From Chara braunii (Eukaryota; Streptophyta; Charophyceae; Charales; Characeae): 23,040 bases of DNA. Numbering within the stretch: the first letter of the stretch is position 1; each line of letters opens with the position of its first letter. Under the pieces are notes generated by a model. It made no database searches. It was not told the DNA's origin and saw only the letters and a list, made by a program, of their open reading frames with translations. Positions 1 to 8,466 of the stretch are shown piece after piece. The stretch spans positions 356,272 through 379,311 of the forward strand of contig BFEA01000614.1 of the NCBI GenBank assembly GCA_003427395.1, read 5' to 3'. The position numbers were made by a program, and so were the translations under genes.

Positions 1-504
1 ATCATCATCAACAGGGCGTGATTTGACATCATCATCACGGTAATGGTTTGTCATCATCATCAGGGCGCTGCTCGTCATCACCATCATCAGCATCAAGGTA
101 TTGCTCGTCATCATCATCAAGGCGTATGTCTTCACTCCTGTTCGGCGCTAATATCATCACTATTATCAAGGAGCCGTGCATCAGGGGTGTTGCTCGTCAC
201 GCATTGTTGTATCACCATCGTCAAATCTCTATCCATCATACGACACGGTTGGCAAAGCTTGACGTCATCATAGGGTATTGATCATCATCATCATCATCAT
301 CTTTAGGTTATCATCCAAGGTGCTCGTCATTACACCGTCATCATCTTGTAGTCATCATAGGGCGTTGTGCGTCATCATCTTCATCATCATCATTACTGAC
401 ATCACCGTTATCATCATCATCAGTGCGTCATCAATATCATCAACATCATCATCATCTTCATCATCATGATCATCATCATTATCGACATCACCATCATCAT
501 CGCT

Positions 505-551
<47 letters not shown>

Positions 552-780
552 AGGGGCTGTTGGTGCTGCTCTTTGGTATGATCAACATCATCATTCCGTT
601 TTCATTCTCATCATTATCATCATCATCATCAGCTTGTTTTCATTAGATGTTTCTCTGCATCAGCAAGTGAGTTGGTTGTCACCATTATTCTCATTATCAT
701 CGTCTTCAGGGTGTTGTCCATCGTCATCAACAAATCCAACAAAATCCAAGCGAATGATATTTTGGTAAGTGTGTCATCAA
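1..780. repeat. TCA/ATC trinucleotide microsatellite with a degenerate higher-order unit
   Basis: Most of this stretch is TCA/ATC repeats. The longest pure run is 505-551. The left half is not simple: short (TCA)n blocks are punctuated by a recurring GGGCGYTGCTCG-like linker, for example near 63-75, 105-112, 183-196 and 357-366. This makes a decayed minisatellite built on the microsatellite. Reading frames through it give poly-His, poly-Ile or poly-Asp, as expected from the repeat, and I see no sign of a real gene. After about 560 the repeat thins into ordinary sequence with scattered TCATCA blocks. Confidence 0.9.
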
Positions 781-1287
781 TAACTGTAGTCGGCTGGATC
801 GGATTGTTCCCGGAGGGCTGACCGGTGGGAAGAGGGTGGGGGGAGCTCTATCCTGCAGGGGCATCGCAAGGTGGGGGGTGAATGTCTCAAAGAGGGTAGG
901 GGCGGAGTAGGGGGTTGCCTTATTCTGGGGCAGGGACTGTGTGTGGGTCAACATCAGTCCCTGCGGAGGCCGAAATGGGCAAGGGGCGGGGCATGCTTTA
1001 GGTGGGAACTGTGTGCTCCTGGGGAAAGGGGAGGAGAGGATTGGTCCTATATTGGGGCCGAGGGAAAGTGGGTGACTCTCCACGGTGGAGGCAGTGTAGG
1101 GCTGAGGGGGAAGGGGTAGGGGGAGGGAGGGACGATCTCTCTCGAAGAAATCTATCATTCAGTTTACTATAGCTTTCCATTTGGTTGCCTCTCGAGGAGG
1201 TTGTAGGAATAGGTGTTATCTGGCAAGCCATCTGTGATCCTGCGAGGGGTGGTGAAAAGTCGGTGGCCCTCGAAGACCGATGTTGGA
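781..1287. other. G-rich spacer, no gene seen
   Basis: The plus strand is strongly purine- and G-biased, with many GGGG runs between about 830 and 1130. Open frames are present on both strands, but they show no domain, and the GC skew alone explains the lack of stops. I see nothing else here. Confidence 0.5.
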
Positions 1288-2171
1288 GCAACGCTGGCCG
1301 GAGCCGGAGCCAAGTGGCGCAACTCTGTGACCTAGCTTAGTGGGGGCGTGAGGCCTGGTAGAGAGCTCTGGGGGGCTGTTGCGGGGGCAGTCCTAGTGGT
1401 CATCGGGGGTCGTAACTGGAGCAAGGTGGTGCAACTCTGTAACCTAACCTGATGGGAGCATGAGGCCTGGAAGAGCTTCGGTTCGTGCTGAAATTAGCCA
1501 TGCTGGTGGTGGTCGTAGGTGGATTGAATAGGTTTCACCTGTCTGATTTGTGATGGGGAGGTTTTTTGACACACATATTCTATTGACTTGGTAGGGTCTG
1601 AATGTGGGGGCAGTCCCAGTGGTCATCGGGGGTCGTAACTGGAGCAATGCTGGCCGGTGCTGGAGCAAGGTGGTGCAACTCTGTAACCTAACCTGATGGG
1701 AGCATGAGGATTGGAAGAGCTTCGGTTCGTGCTAAAATTAGCCATGCTGGTGGTGGTTGTAGGTGGATTGAATAGGTTTCACCTATCTGATTTGTGATGG
1801 GGAGGCTTTTTGACACACATATTCTATTGACTTGGTAGGGTCTGAATGAAAAAAAAAAGCCAGTTGTTCTTATGAATGTCTTAGGACTTTAGGGTTTCTT
1901 AGCAATCCATATTAGGCGGTTTCAATGTTGTTATACTCAGTGATTTGTGGCCGTTCGATGCCAGAACGATGCTGGCCACTGTTGGGGTGTTGCCCTGTAA
2001 CCTGCTGATGCAGGAGCGTGAGGCCTGGTAGAGAGATATAGGGATGCTTTGGGGTGGGCATCCCAAGGGACGACCAAGGGTTGCTGTTGGGATGACGTTG
2101 GTCGGAGCTGGGGCGAGTTGCGTTGCCTTGTAACCCAGCAGGGTGGGGGCATGAGGCCTGGAAGAGCTCAG
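1288..2171 (+). repeat. Five-copy dispersed/tandem module (about 75 bp), possibly tRNA-derived
   Basis: A module recurs five times, near 1288-1366, 1413-1475, 1635-1720, 1966-2034 and 2090-2166. It has the order GCTGGCCGG, GGAGCAAG, GCAACTCTGTAACCTA, then a block ending GAGGCCTGGWAGAG. In the first copy, TAGCTTAGTGG at 1333-1343 matches the RNA polymerase III A-box consensus TRGCNNARNGG exactly. In copies 2 and 3 a GGTTCGTGCT stretch (1480-1489 in copy 2) lies about 24 bp beyond the A-box position and resembles a degenerate B box. A tRNA-derived SINE is therefore possible, but other copies match the A box poorly. Confidence is high that this is a repeat and low on its class. Confidence 0.6.
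1384..1848 (+). repeat. Tandem duplication of a ~220-bp unit ending in poly-A
   Basis: Unit 1 (1384-1604) and unit 2 (1606-1848) are about 97 percent identical by eye, with seven substitutions. The one large difference is 21 bp present in unit 2 near 1648-1668 and absent from unit 1. Those bases lie between two GGAGCAA repeats, and the older module at 1288-1315 also carries them. Unit 1 therefore probably lost them by slippage. Unit 2 is followed at once by A10 (1849-1858), as in a retroposed copy. Confidence 0.85.
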
Positions 2172-2514
2172 CAGGGAGTAAGACGGTGTTGGGAAGTCTT
2201 AGAAGGGTTTGTCATGGAACCTGAGGGTAATGAGCATTCGTAGGACCTCTGTGGCAGGTTATTGCATGAGTAATTCCCTAATAGGTCATTAGATACGCGG
2301 GATCCTCCCCATGTTTCTGAATCTCATCGTGTTCAGAGATTGTTCTCAGCCGAAGCCGGGTAATGGCCCCGGTATCTCAAATGACCTCAAACGACCTCAA
2401 ATGTTCTCAATGATCTGTATAATTCGATATGGGACGCTGGGACTGGTTCCCAGCACGTGCTGCTCTCCACGAATAGACCGGAGCACTTGTTCAAAAAAAA
2501 AAAAAAAAAAAAAA
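2172..2514 (+). mobile_element. Poly-A-terminated segment, possible SINE/LINE 3' end
   Basis: Unclassified sequence ends in an uninterrupted A22 (2493-2514) that directly abuts the interrupted pol of element A. A 7-bp hairpin (2436-2442 with 2448-2454) precedes the tail by about 40 bp. The tail and the abrupt junction suggest a retroposed 3' end that landed in, or recombined with, element A. I could not find a target-site duplication or the missing rest of pol to the left, so the left boundary is arbitrary. Confidence 0.35.
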
Positions 2515-3028
2515 GCAAACCATCGGTCACTCTATAGTTGGGAAGTAGAGATGGATCTTTTGGATATCCATGATAGGCTTCCAAATAGGATCAATAGCAT
2601 ATCCTTGATGAATTTTATCTTTCATATCACTCCCAATGTCTAAGTAATGCACCTGCAACCACGTTAGACTTACCTTCGATAGTTTCCAATTCAAAATCAA
2701 AAGTATCAATGAATGCAGACCAACGTACTAGCTTATCAGAGAGTCTAGGCTGTGTCTTTATCCACTTCAATACTGACTTGCATTAGTAGTAACGATGAAG
2801 GGAAGAGACGGTTCAACAATTTTTAGAACAGGGTAGTGAGTCAACGCATACTTTACCTTTTTGAAGGAGGACTCATAACCCTTGTCCCACAACCAGATAG
2901 TTCCTTTCTTCAATAATCTTCTCATTGGTGCGGCAATTTGTGAGAAGTTCCTTACAAACTTCCTATAGTAGCTTGCCAAACCAAGGAAAGATCGTAACTC
3001 GGTTACAAACTTAGGTCGTGACCAATCT
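2515..3028 (-). pseudogene. Element A RNase H remnant with internal deletion
   Basis: The segment 2767-2979 encodes the RT-RNase H connection ([23 protein letters not shown]) and the start of RNase H, ending TTNASQY at about 2771. The next bases (2770 down to about 2640) resume in the C-terminal part of RNase H, with KWIKTQ followed by the DFELETIEGK and NVVAGAL-like region. Compared with element B, roughly 80 residues (about 240 bp), including two catalytic acidic positions, are missing at this seam. The first catalytic Asp position reads Asn (AAT at 2782-2784). After a few more codons the reading is lost, and the sequence ends at the A22 tract where the integrase N-terminal region should follow. 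Confidence 0.85.
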
Positions 3029-3849
3029 CTAATTGCTGATTTTTTTTTTCCCTTCGGGCCTTAGGCCCTCCTCGTTCACTATATGTCCAAGGTATAAGAC
3101 TTCAGACTTAGCGAACTCAGACTTCTTTGGGTTTAGCTTGAAGTTGTCCTCCCACAACTTTCCTAATACGAGACGTAGGTGTTTTTTGTGATCTTCTAGT
3201 GTCTTACTGTACACTAGAATGTCGTCGAGATAGATAATGACGAACTGATCCAACCATTGACGAAACAATTCATTCATGGATCTTTGGAAGGTTGTTGGGG
3301 CGTTAGTCAGTCCGAAAGGCATAACCACGAACTCGTAGTGACCATACCTGGTTCGGAACGCAGTCTTGTGTTGATCCGCGGGATCCACCTCAATCTGGTG
3401 GTATCCAGACTTTAGTCAATCTTACTAAAGAACTTGCAACCTTGCAAGTGGTCCAACAAGTCGTCAATGCGTGGAAGTGGTTCGGCGTTCTTAACAGTGA
3501 CGGCATTCAACCCTCTGTAGTCCATACAAAGAGGCAACTCACCTTCCTTTTTGGGCACAAATAGGACAGGGGCACCATAAGGAGAGAAGCTAAGGCGAAT
3601 TCATCCTTTTTCTGTTAAGTCCTGCAACTGCTTCTTAAGTTTCTCAAGTTCACTAAGAGACATTCGGTAGATAGGGCCCTTGGGAATCTTACTACCAGTA
3701 ATAATTTCAATTGTGTGCTTGATAGCACGTTCAATTATTCCTGTTGGTTCAGCTTGCAGACCCTTATACTCCTCCAGGAGTTTCTCAATCGAAGGAGGAT
3801 AGGAAGTAGAACATTAACCTACCTTCTTCACTAAGACCATCATTACTTC
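3029..3849 (-). pseudogene. Element A reverse transcriptase, broken
   Basis: This segment would encode the RNA-dependent DNA polymerase of a Ty3-type pol. The C-terminal half (3029-3388) is open and has the fingers-palm signature VVMPFGLTNAPTTFQ and the catalytic YLDD box (IIYLDDILVYS, near 3220-3230). The N-terminal half (about 3415-3690) reads in another frame, with [30 protein letters not shown] and FFSKID. Three visible breaks separate these parts. A TGA replaces the conserved Trp of KGWIR at 3601-3603. One base is lost in the KIDLKSGY region at about 3414-3416. The T10 run at 3041-3050 (A10 in the coding strand) has slipped, shifting the frame into the RNase H connection. The enzyme cannot be made from this copy. 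Confidence 0.9.
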
Positions 3850-4704
3850 CTATTCCAATTTCTTTTTTGAAACCATCGATCGAAATGTTGGGTAACTCAT
3901 GCAACAGAAAGACAGATTAGAGTCAGAGTTAGACTTATGATACAATTTGATTGGTTTCAATTCGGAATGTGCATCCCTCAGTTGTACTATCTTCTCTTTG
4001 AAATTGATTTCTGGGTTGGCTTCCTCGTACCAATCCATACCCAAAATCAAATCATAGGGTATTTTTTTTTCCACAAGGAAGGATACTTCGTGTAGAATCT
4101 TCTTACCTTCCTTGGTTCGGAAACGACACTTAACACGATCAACACACTGCGAGATAGTGATCGTGCTTCTGTCAGCCAAAATAGACGTGATAGGTCGAGA
4201 TAAATTTTTCACTTTCATTCCGAGATGCGACTTGCGGATTGCTTTCTCAGATATGTAGGATCGCGTCGATCCTGAGTCCAATAGTGCACCTACACGTGTA
4301 TGTGCAATCTCTAAATCCACGATTAATAGGTCACCCTTAGACTTAGATTTCTTAGCCCACGAGCTTCGTAGTGCCAGCAACTTGTTACCAAGCTCGTCAA
4401 AAGAGTCGTCCAGAGAGGCAGTGCATAAGACCACTTCAGGGTGTTCCGGACGATGGGCCGAAGAAGAACCATCCTCTGCCATGCGAGTCGAAGGGTTGAA
4501 AGGGTTAGTAGTTGCCTTACCTTCATCTACATCCAAACCCTTAGACTCAGTAGGAGCAGATGTTACTCCTACTGGCCGCTCGCTTTTGGGTTTCGTATTA
4601 ACGGGCACCAAGCAATGACATGCCCTGCAGTGCCACACTTCAGGTATTGTGCGTTGTCCATCCGCTCCTGCCACGTTTCTCGTGACAAGCCCATCTTTTC
4701 CCAC
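3850..4704 (-). pseudogene. Element A protease and start of pol (aspartic protease)
   Basis: This is the retropepsin-like protease at the start of pol. The 284-residue frame carries the active-site triad region LLDSGSTRSYIS at about residues 140-151 and the second-strand motif LILGMDWYEE at about 218-227, both typical of Ty3 proteases. The frame is offset by -1 from the zinc-knuckle frame and overlaps it between 4569 and 4704. The methionine at 4704 is therefore probably not a true start. Translation would be expected to enter at about 4584 by frameshifting, so residues before that are shadow reading. The frame closes at 3850 soon after an A6 run in the coding strand (about 3866-3871), beyond which the linker to RT continues in another frame. 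Confidence 0.8.
4548..4590 (-). promoter_or_regulatory. Candidate programmed -1 frameshift signal of element A
   Basis: On the minus strand CCCAAAA (4590 to 4584) lies in gag phase as C_CCA_AAA, a legal X_XXY_YYZ slippery heptamer. Twelve nucleotides later comes the gag TAG (4571-4569). Starting 9 nt after the heptamer is a perfect 9-bp stem (4566-4574 with 4548-4556) with a 9-nt loop (4557-4565), and the TAG lies inside the 5' arm. A one-base back-slip gives the protease frame (PKSERPVGV). Element B has the same arrangement. Function is inferred. Confidence 0.7.
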
Positions 4705-4859
4705 GGCCTCCCGACCGGAATTCCGGGATGCTCTGGGATGAGCGTGGTCTCTTTTTCTTTACCGGCGGTCGTGGTCCTCCCTTGTTGACCATGACAGCAG
4801 TGACTTCCCCCTTCCCAGACCCACTGCTGCTCGCCACACCCTCGGCCTCCAATGGTCAC
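4569..4859 (-). pseudogene. Element A gag C-terminus with zinc knuckle
   Basis: The last third of this frame has a CCHC-type zinc knuckle (nucleic-acid binding in the nucleocapsid) reading YLKCGTAGHVIAWCPL. The spacing is that of C-x2-C-x4-H-x4-C, but the first Cys is Tyr (TAC), a single G-to-A change from TGC that should destroy zinc binding. The frame ends SGQ-stop at 4569, and gag of element B also ends SGQ-stop. Upstream of about 4780 the real gag frame is a different one, so another frameshift lies in this interval. Confidence 0.75.
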
Positions 4860-5455
4860 TTCTCCACAGTATCGTCATCAAAGACGACGAGGGTTTGGTC
4901 CTGGTGCTTTTGGCGCCAAAGTATCCGCTTGCCTGATCCATCACCAACACCAAACTTCACAACAGATGCATACGAGTTCTTTACCTGAGAGGTAATTTGC
5001 TCTCTCTGGAGAGCAAGATCGCGAAACTGCCTGTAATTATACTTACCGAATTTTGACTCTGCCACGAGTTGTCCTCGAATGGGCTCGGGCAGAGCGCGGG
5101 AATAGATATATAAGACTTGGTTGTCCTGCAGGTTCAATCCGGAAACCTGCAACAACCGATCAACTTCCCGAGACAAAGCTTCTACCGAGGTTCAATGTTT
5201 TTGACCAATGGTAGTGAGTTGGTCAAATGCCTTGTCGGTCGTCGTCTTGTCCAAGAAGCATTCCTTAATCTTACCAAGGAACTGCTTCGGGTTCAAAGTT
5301 GCAGCCCACTTCCCAATATCATGAAACCCCGCTGCGTTGGCTTTGGCCAAAAACCATTCCTTTGCTTCCCCCCCAAGACAAGAAGTAGAGAAAGCAACTT
5401 GGGACTCGGGTTCAACAGGGGCCGTACCACAATATGTCTGTGTCAGGCAATCCAC
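4856..5455 (-). pseudogene. Element A gag capsid core
   Basis: Two open stretches in the same frame (5192-5455 and 4856-5176) are separated by one TGA at 5192-5194. The first has the capsid-like pattern SCLGGEAKEWFLAKA, followed by LGKIKECFLDKTTTDKAF. The second has REVDRLLQVSGLNLQDNQ, LYIYSRALPEPIRGQLV and RQFRDLALQREQI. This matches the retrotransposon gag helical core (an AxxW block, then an RLQ-like block and a PxxxR block) that forms the particle. The frame enters from another one near 5457. Confidence 0.75.
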
Positions 5456-5930
5456 AACAACAAATTTTCACTCTTGTTGTTGCTGAATGTGTAAGGCAAT
5501 TTCATCTTGACTTTTTCTTTCTTCTTAGCTTTCTCAAACTGTGTGGTGGTGTCCTTTTTTACTTTTGGAGACTTCGACGAACTCGAAGGCTCCGCTTTCT
5601 TTTCTTCCGGTTTCTGAGTCTCTTCCTTAAAAGACTTGATGGCATCTCCATTAATTTCTTTGTTTTTTCTTCTTTTTCTGTTTTGACTTCCTCAACCACC
5701 TGGTGCTTTCCTTTGACCAAATTTGTGATTGTCCGTAGTCCCGCAGCCACATCATCAATCTGTGTCTGCATCCGATCACCGTACTGATCAATTTTTATCT
5801 CAAGGTGAGCTAGGTAGGTCACAAGTTGAGCCAAAGAAATTTCCCGATCTTCCCCTTCGGTCTTGATGACAGTTTGTCTGATTTCTTGGATTTTCTGCTC
5901 TTGCTGTTCACTCCTTTCTTTTTTTCTTTC
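5456..5930 (-). pseudogene. Element A gag charged linker
   Basis: The frame 5559-5834 reads MAQLVTYLAHLEIKIDQYG followed by a Lys/Glu-rich low-complexity tail. A Lys/Ser/Pro-rich continuation (KSFKEETQKPEEKK) lies in a second frame from about 5640 down to 5457. This looks like the flexible, probably coiled segment between the gag N-terminal coiled coil and the capsid core. At least two frameshifts are needed to link the parts. The assignment rests on position and continuity, not on a named domain. Confidence 0.6.
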
Positions 5931-6420
5931 TCAATTCTTCTTTCTTTTTCTTCTCCCTCTCAAGTGCTTCCTCTAGTTGTCTGATATTTTCATCCACAGT
6001 TTCTTCAGACACAGTTGCTTCTTTCTCCTCTTTCCGATCTACAATCTTTCCGAACTGCTCAATGATATACTTATCAAGTGTCTGACGACACTTGATTAGT
6101 ACATCCTGAACCCGCATGACGTCGGTGCCTGTTTCAGCCTGTTCGATAGCAGCTTGTGCTGCCTTCAAATCGAACTTGGCCCGCACGTGTGCCTCGGCTT
6201 CGGCACCTGCGTCATGGAGATCAGAAATCAATTGGTCCAAGCGGACAATCAAAGCCTTCTTCCGCTCGTCCACTTGCTGCCTGGTTCGGGGTTTAGGGGT
6301 CTCCTCATCAATGTTGAGAATGAGTGAGACTGGATAGAAGAGAAAGGGAGTAAATCGAGTGAGCACCGACAATTTCAAACAATTCCAGAAGAGAGACATC
6401 GTGATGTGTGTCTGCTGCAC
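5908..6420 (-). pseudogene. Element A gag N-terminal coiled-coil part
   Basis: This is an open frame of 170 codons. After a hydrophobic start, residues from about 45 onward form heptad-rich helices (DERKKALIVRLDQLISDLHD, then AAQAAIEQAETG). It ends in a long charged coil (NIRQLEEALEREKKKKEELR) that runs into an A-rich tract. The frame closes there, and the continuation (RSEQQEQKIQEIRQ) is in another frame, which points to slippage in the tract near 5925-5940. By position this is the N-terminus of gag. The true start is uncertain because the hydrophobic first 40 residues may be leader sequence read through. Confidence 0.6.
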
Positions 6421-7447
6421 AATGAATAATCAAACAACAATAATAAATTCCATGGCCGCACTATTCTACAACAGCAAGAATTTTAAACAACTGAAAGAAA
6501 ATAAATACAATTATTTCTAATTCTAACTACTGTGGTTCTTTATCTGTCTGTGTGATCACGTTCTAATCAAGAGTCTACAGGTACCACCTCAGGCCCGTGT
6601 GATCAGATACAACACACAGGTAAGTACGCACAGCACCACAACACAGCAAACGACAGGGTAAGTATGCCAACATCAATCAACAAACAATTTATCAGCAATC
6701 TTCTTCTTCTTTCCTCTGCGTCGTTCTTGTTGCCAATGCGATAGCGCACCACTGTTGACAGCTGGCACTACAGCTGTCAAGTCAGCCGTTCAATCAGCCG
6801 TACCACCTTCGTCTTCAAGGTGCAACTCTTACTTGGCAGCCACCTGCCTGCCACATGTCATCCCTGGCGTGCCAACATAGCAGGTCCTGCCACGTCAGCA
6901 CAACTATTCAACCAGGGGGGAGGGATGCCACGTCAGCAAATGTGTGCTCTGGTCCTTCCCACTTGCCACTTCCTCACGTCTTGATGTGATACCGTCGCTG
7001 TTCCAATGCCACGTCAGCCAATGGAGCCTATGCCACGTCAACAGGCTCGCCACATCAGACGACAATCGTGTGCGACACTTGATTGCCACGTCAACTATCA
7101 GCCTTGATGTCCAAAGGCCACGTCAGCATCTGTACCGGACTTGGTTGCCACGTCAACAATCTCCAACAACCAAGTCCCTAGACGTGGCACATGATATGCC
7201 ACATCAGCTTGGGATCGCGATGCCGCCTCACTATCGCGATCCTGGTTGGCGCGCGGTCACTCTTGATTGCCATCCCGACTGCCACGTCAGCAGTCGCGTC
7301 AGGATCTGGTCTTCTCGCCAGCGAAGTCCACCGGCCTTCTTCGTCGTTGTCCACGTCAGATCTTGTTGTCATTACATCCGACACGCTCGCGTTACTTACC
7401 TGGCGCCACCTGGCCCTCGCGCGTGCTGTCGTCGTCGTCAGGAGTAT
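6421..7447 (-). other. Element A untranslated leader between PBS and gag
   Basis: About 1 kb of non-coding sequence lies between gag and the primer binding site. The left part (6421-6720) is AT-rich. The right part (6720-7400) is filled with GCCACGTCA-like motifs, described separately. Frames here give no recognisable protein on either strand. Confidence 0.6.
6889..7292 (-). promoter_or_regulatory. Array of TGACGTGGC (C/G-hybrid box) motifs
   Basis: Exact GCCACGTCA, which is TGACGTGGC on the element's coding strand, occurs at 6889, 6927, 7008, 7032, 7085, 7117, 7147 and 7281. That is eight copies in about 400 bp. Near-copies GCCACATCA lie at 7049 and 7198, and one copy in the opposite direction lies near 7181-7188. 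The ACGT core with TGACGTGG context is the known high-affinity form for plant bZIP factors. The motif continues more sparsely into the LTR. A role in element transcription is inferred. Confidence 0.65.
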
Positions 7448-7459
7448 GCTCCGATACCA
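7448..7459 (-). other. Primer binding site of element A
   Basis: The minus strand reads TGGTATCGGAGC, one base different from the usual plant tRNA-iMet complement TGGTATCAGAGC. It lies 3 nt inside the LTR edge (TG at 7463 on the plus strand). The same sequence with the same 3-nt spacer occurs in element B, which supports the call. Confidence 0.85.
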
Positions 7460-7462
7460 AAT

Positions 7463-8100
7463 TGCAATGAACCCAGATCGTGAAGACACTTGTCAACAAT
7501 GCAGATGAATATCAACCTGCTGATGATTATCAATAATCATAATCGTGTCCAGATAGATGGGAGAATCATACACAGACGAAGGAGAGAGGAGGGAGATTAG
7601 ACTTAGAAGAAGAATAAAAGACAAATGCCCACTTCTGCTTCGGGCTCCCTCCTCGATCACCACCTCAAATAATCAATAGTCTGAACGCACATCTGAGGTT
7701 CTATTACAATGTGCCACGTGGCACGTCGATCAGTCCCTCATCAGCGTAGTTGAGCAATGTCGACCTCAAGATAATCAGGTACGTGTCCACGATTGCCCCA
7801 CAGTCATGATCTCCTCCCGAGTGACGATGAATAAGAACAGCAGTGCCAGTCACGTAGCCCAGCCACTTCAGCAACAGTACACGTGGCAGCGGCCATGTCA
7901 GCAGCGATGCGTAGCAGCTGCCACATCAGCATGCCCTGAAGACAATAGTCAGCCAGCCACCATGCCGAGCCAGCAGCGCGTTGCCGTAGTCACCCAAGTG
8001 CCAGCGCAAAGCCAGCGTCCAGCCAGCGTCGCAGCGTTGAGCCAGCATTGTCGTCAACGCGTGAAGTCAGCATTGACGCAAGACCGAATGAATCTCGAAG
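7463..8100 (-). mobile_element. Element A 5' LTR, far end undefined
   Basis: The inner edge is well placed by the PBS and by the start TGCAATGAAC, which resembles the inner edge TGCAAGGCAA of the LTRs of element B. No second copy exists in the window, so the outer end is a guess; GCCA/GTCAGC-rich sequence typical of the leader continues to about 8100. A perfect 14-bp palindrome at 7711-7724 lies inside it. Confidence 0.5.
7711..7724. promoter_or_regulatory. Perfect palindromic G-box
   Basis: GTGCCACGTGGCAC is a perfect 14-bp palindrome centred on CACGTG, the plant G-box core bound by bZIP and bHLH dimers. It lies in the putative element A LTR, outside the main motif array. Confidence 0.55.
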
Positions 8101-8466
8101 TCAGGAAGTCAGCGCTTATGTAGCGTTGACACGGGGTCTGGACCTCGGATGCTGCATCCCTCAACTGTCAAGATCTCAATGCAAATGACGGCCCAGATTG
8201 GCCTGAAACCGAATTCCTTCTGGCCTTGATGCTGTCTGGTTACCTGCGCACAACAAGTGAGTGTATCCGACCAAGGGCCTGGGCGCAGTACCTTTGACCT
8301 GCCAGTTGACTTAGACTTTTGACTTCCCACGGGCAGTTTGTGGTCACACTGCCTGGCGCAGGCCGAGTTTGGCCTGCGTCGTCTGGGCTCCGTTTCGAGG
8401 GCCCAGACTGCTGCAGAACACGGATTGCTGCAAGTGTGCCGCTTCGGCGGCAGACGGGTGTGTGGA
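8101..8466. other. Unassigned spacer containing three adjacent hairpins
   Basis: No gene is recognised. Three strong hairpins follow one another: 8357-8364 with 8371-8378 (8 bp, 6-nt loop), 8381-8388 with 8401-8408 (8 bp, 12-nt loop) and 8437-8442 with 8447-8452 (6 bp). The last is closed by C(TTCG)G, the extra-stable UUCG tetraloop if transcribed from the plus strand. They could be part of a structured RNA or a transposon end. Confidence 0.5.

Larger units (their letters stand above)
2515..7459 (-). mobile_element. Element A: truncated, decayed Ty3-type LTR retrotransposon
   Basis: Read on the minus strand the order is PBS, long leader, gag, zinc knuckle, protease, reverse transcriptase and RNase H. 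That is the Ty3 (Metaviridae) order. The copy stops at about 2515, just after RNase H, so integrase, the polypurine tract and the left LTR are absent. Coding is broken by frameshifts (near 3045, 3414, 3870, 5457, 5640 and 5930) and by in-frame stops (for example 3601-3603 and 5192-5194). An internal deletion removes the RNase H core. The right-hand LTR begins at 7463 but its far end cannot be fixed from a single copy. The element is a fossil, related to element B. Confidence 0.9.

Noticed and set aside
43-594. Open frames encoding His-, Ile- or Asp-rich proteins
   Set aside because: They are direct translations of the TCA microsatellite in different frames and carry no other sequence signal.
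727-1158. Minus-strand Pro-rich open frame
   Set aside because: It comes from G-rich skew on the plus strand; there is no domain, and the overlapping frames on the other strand are equally open.
4382-5787. Several plus-strand open frames of 78-125 codons
   Set aside because: They are shadows of gag and protease of element A on the opposite strand.
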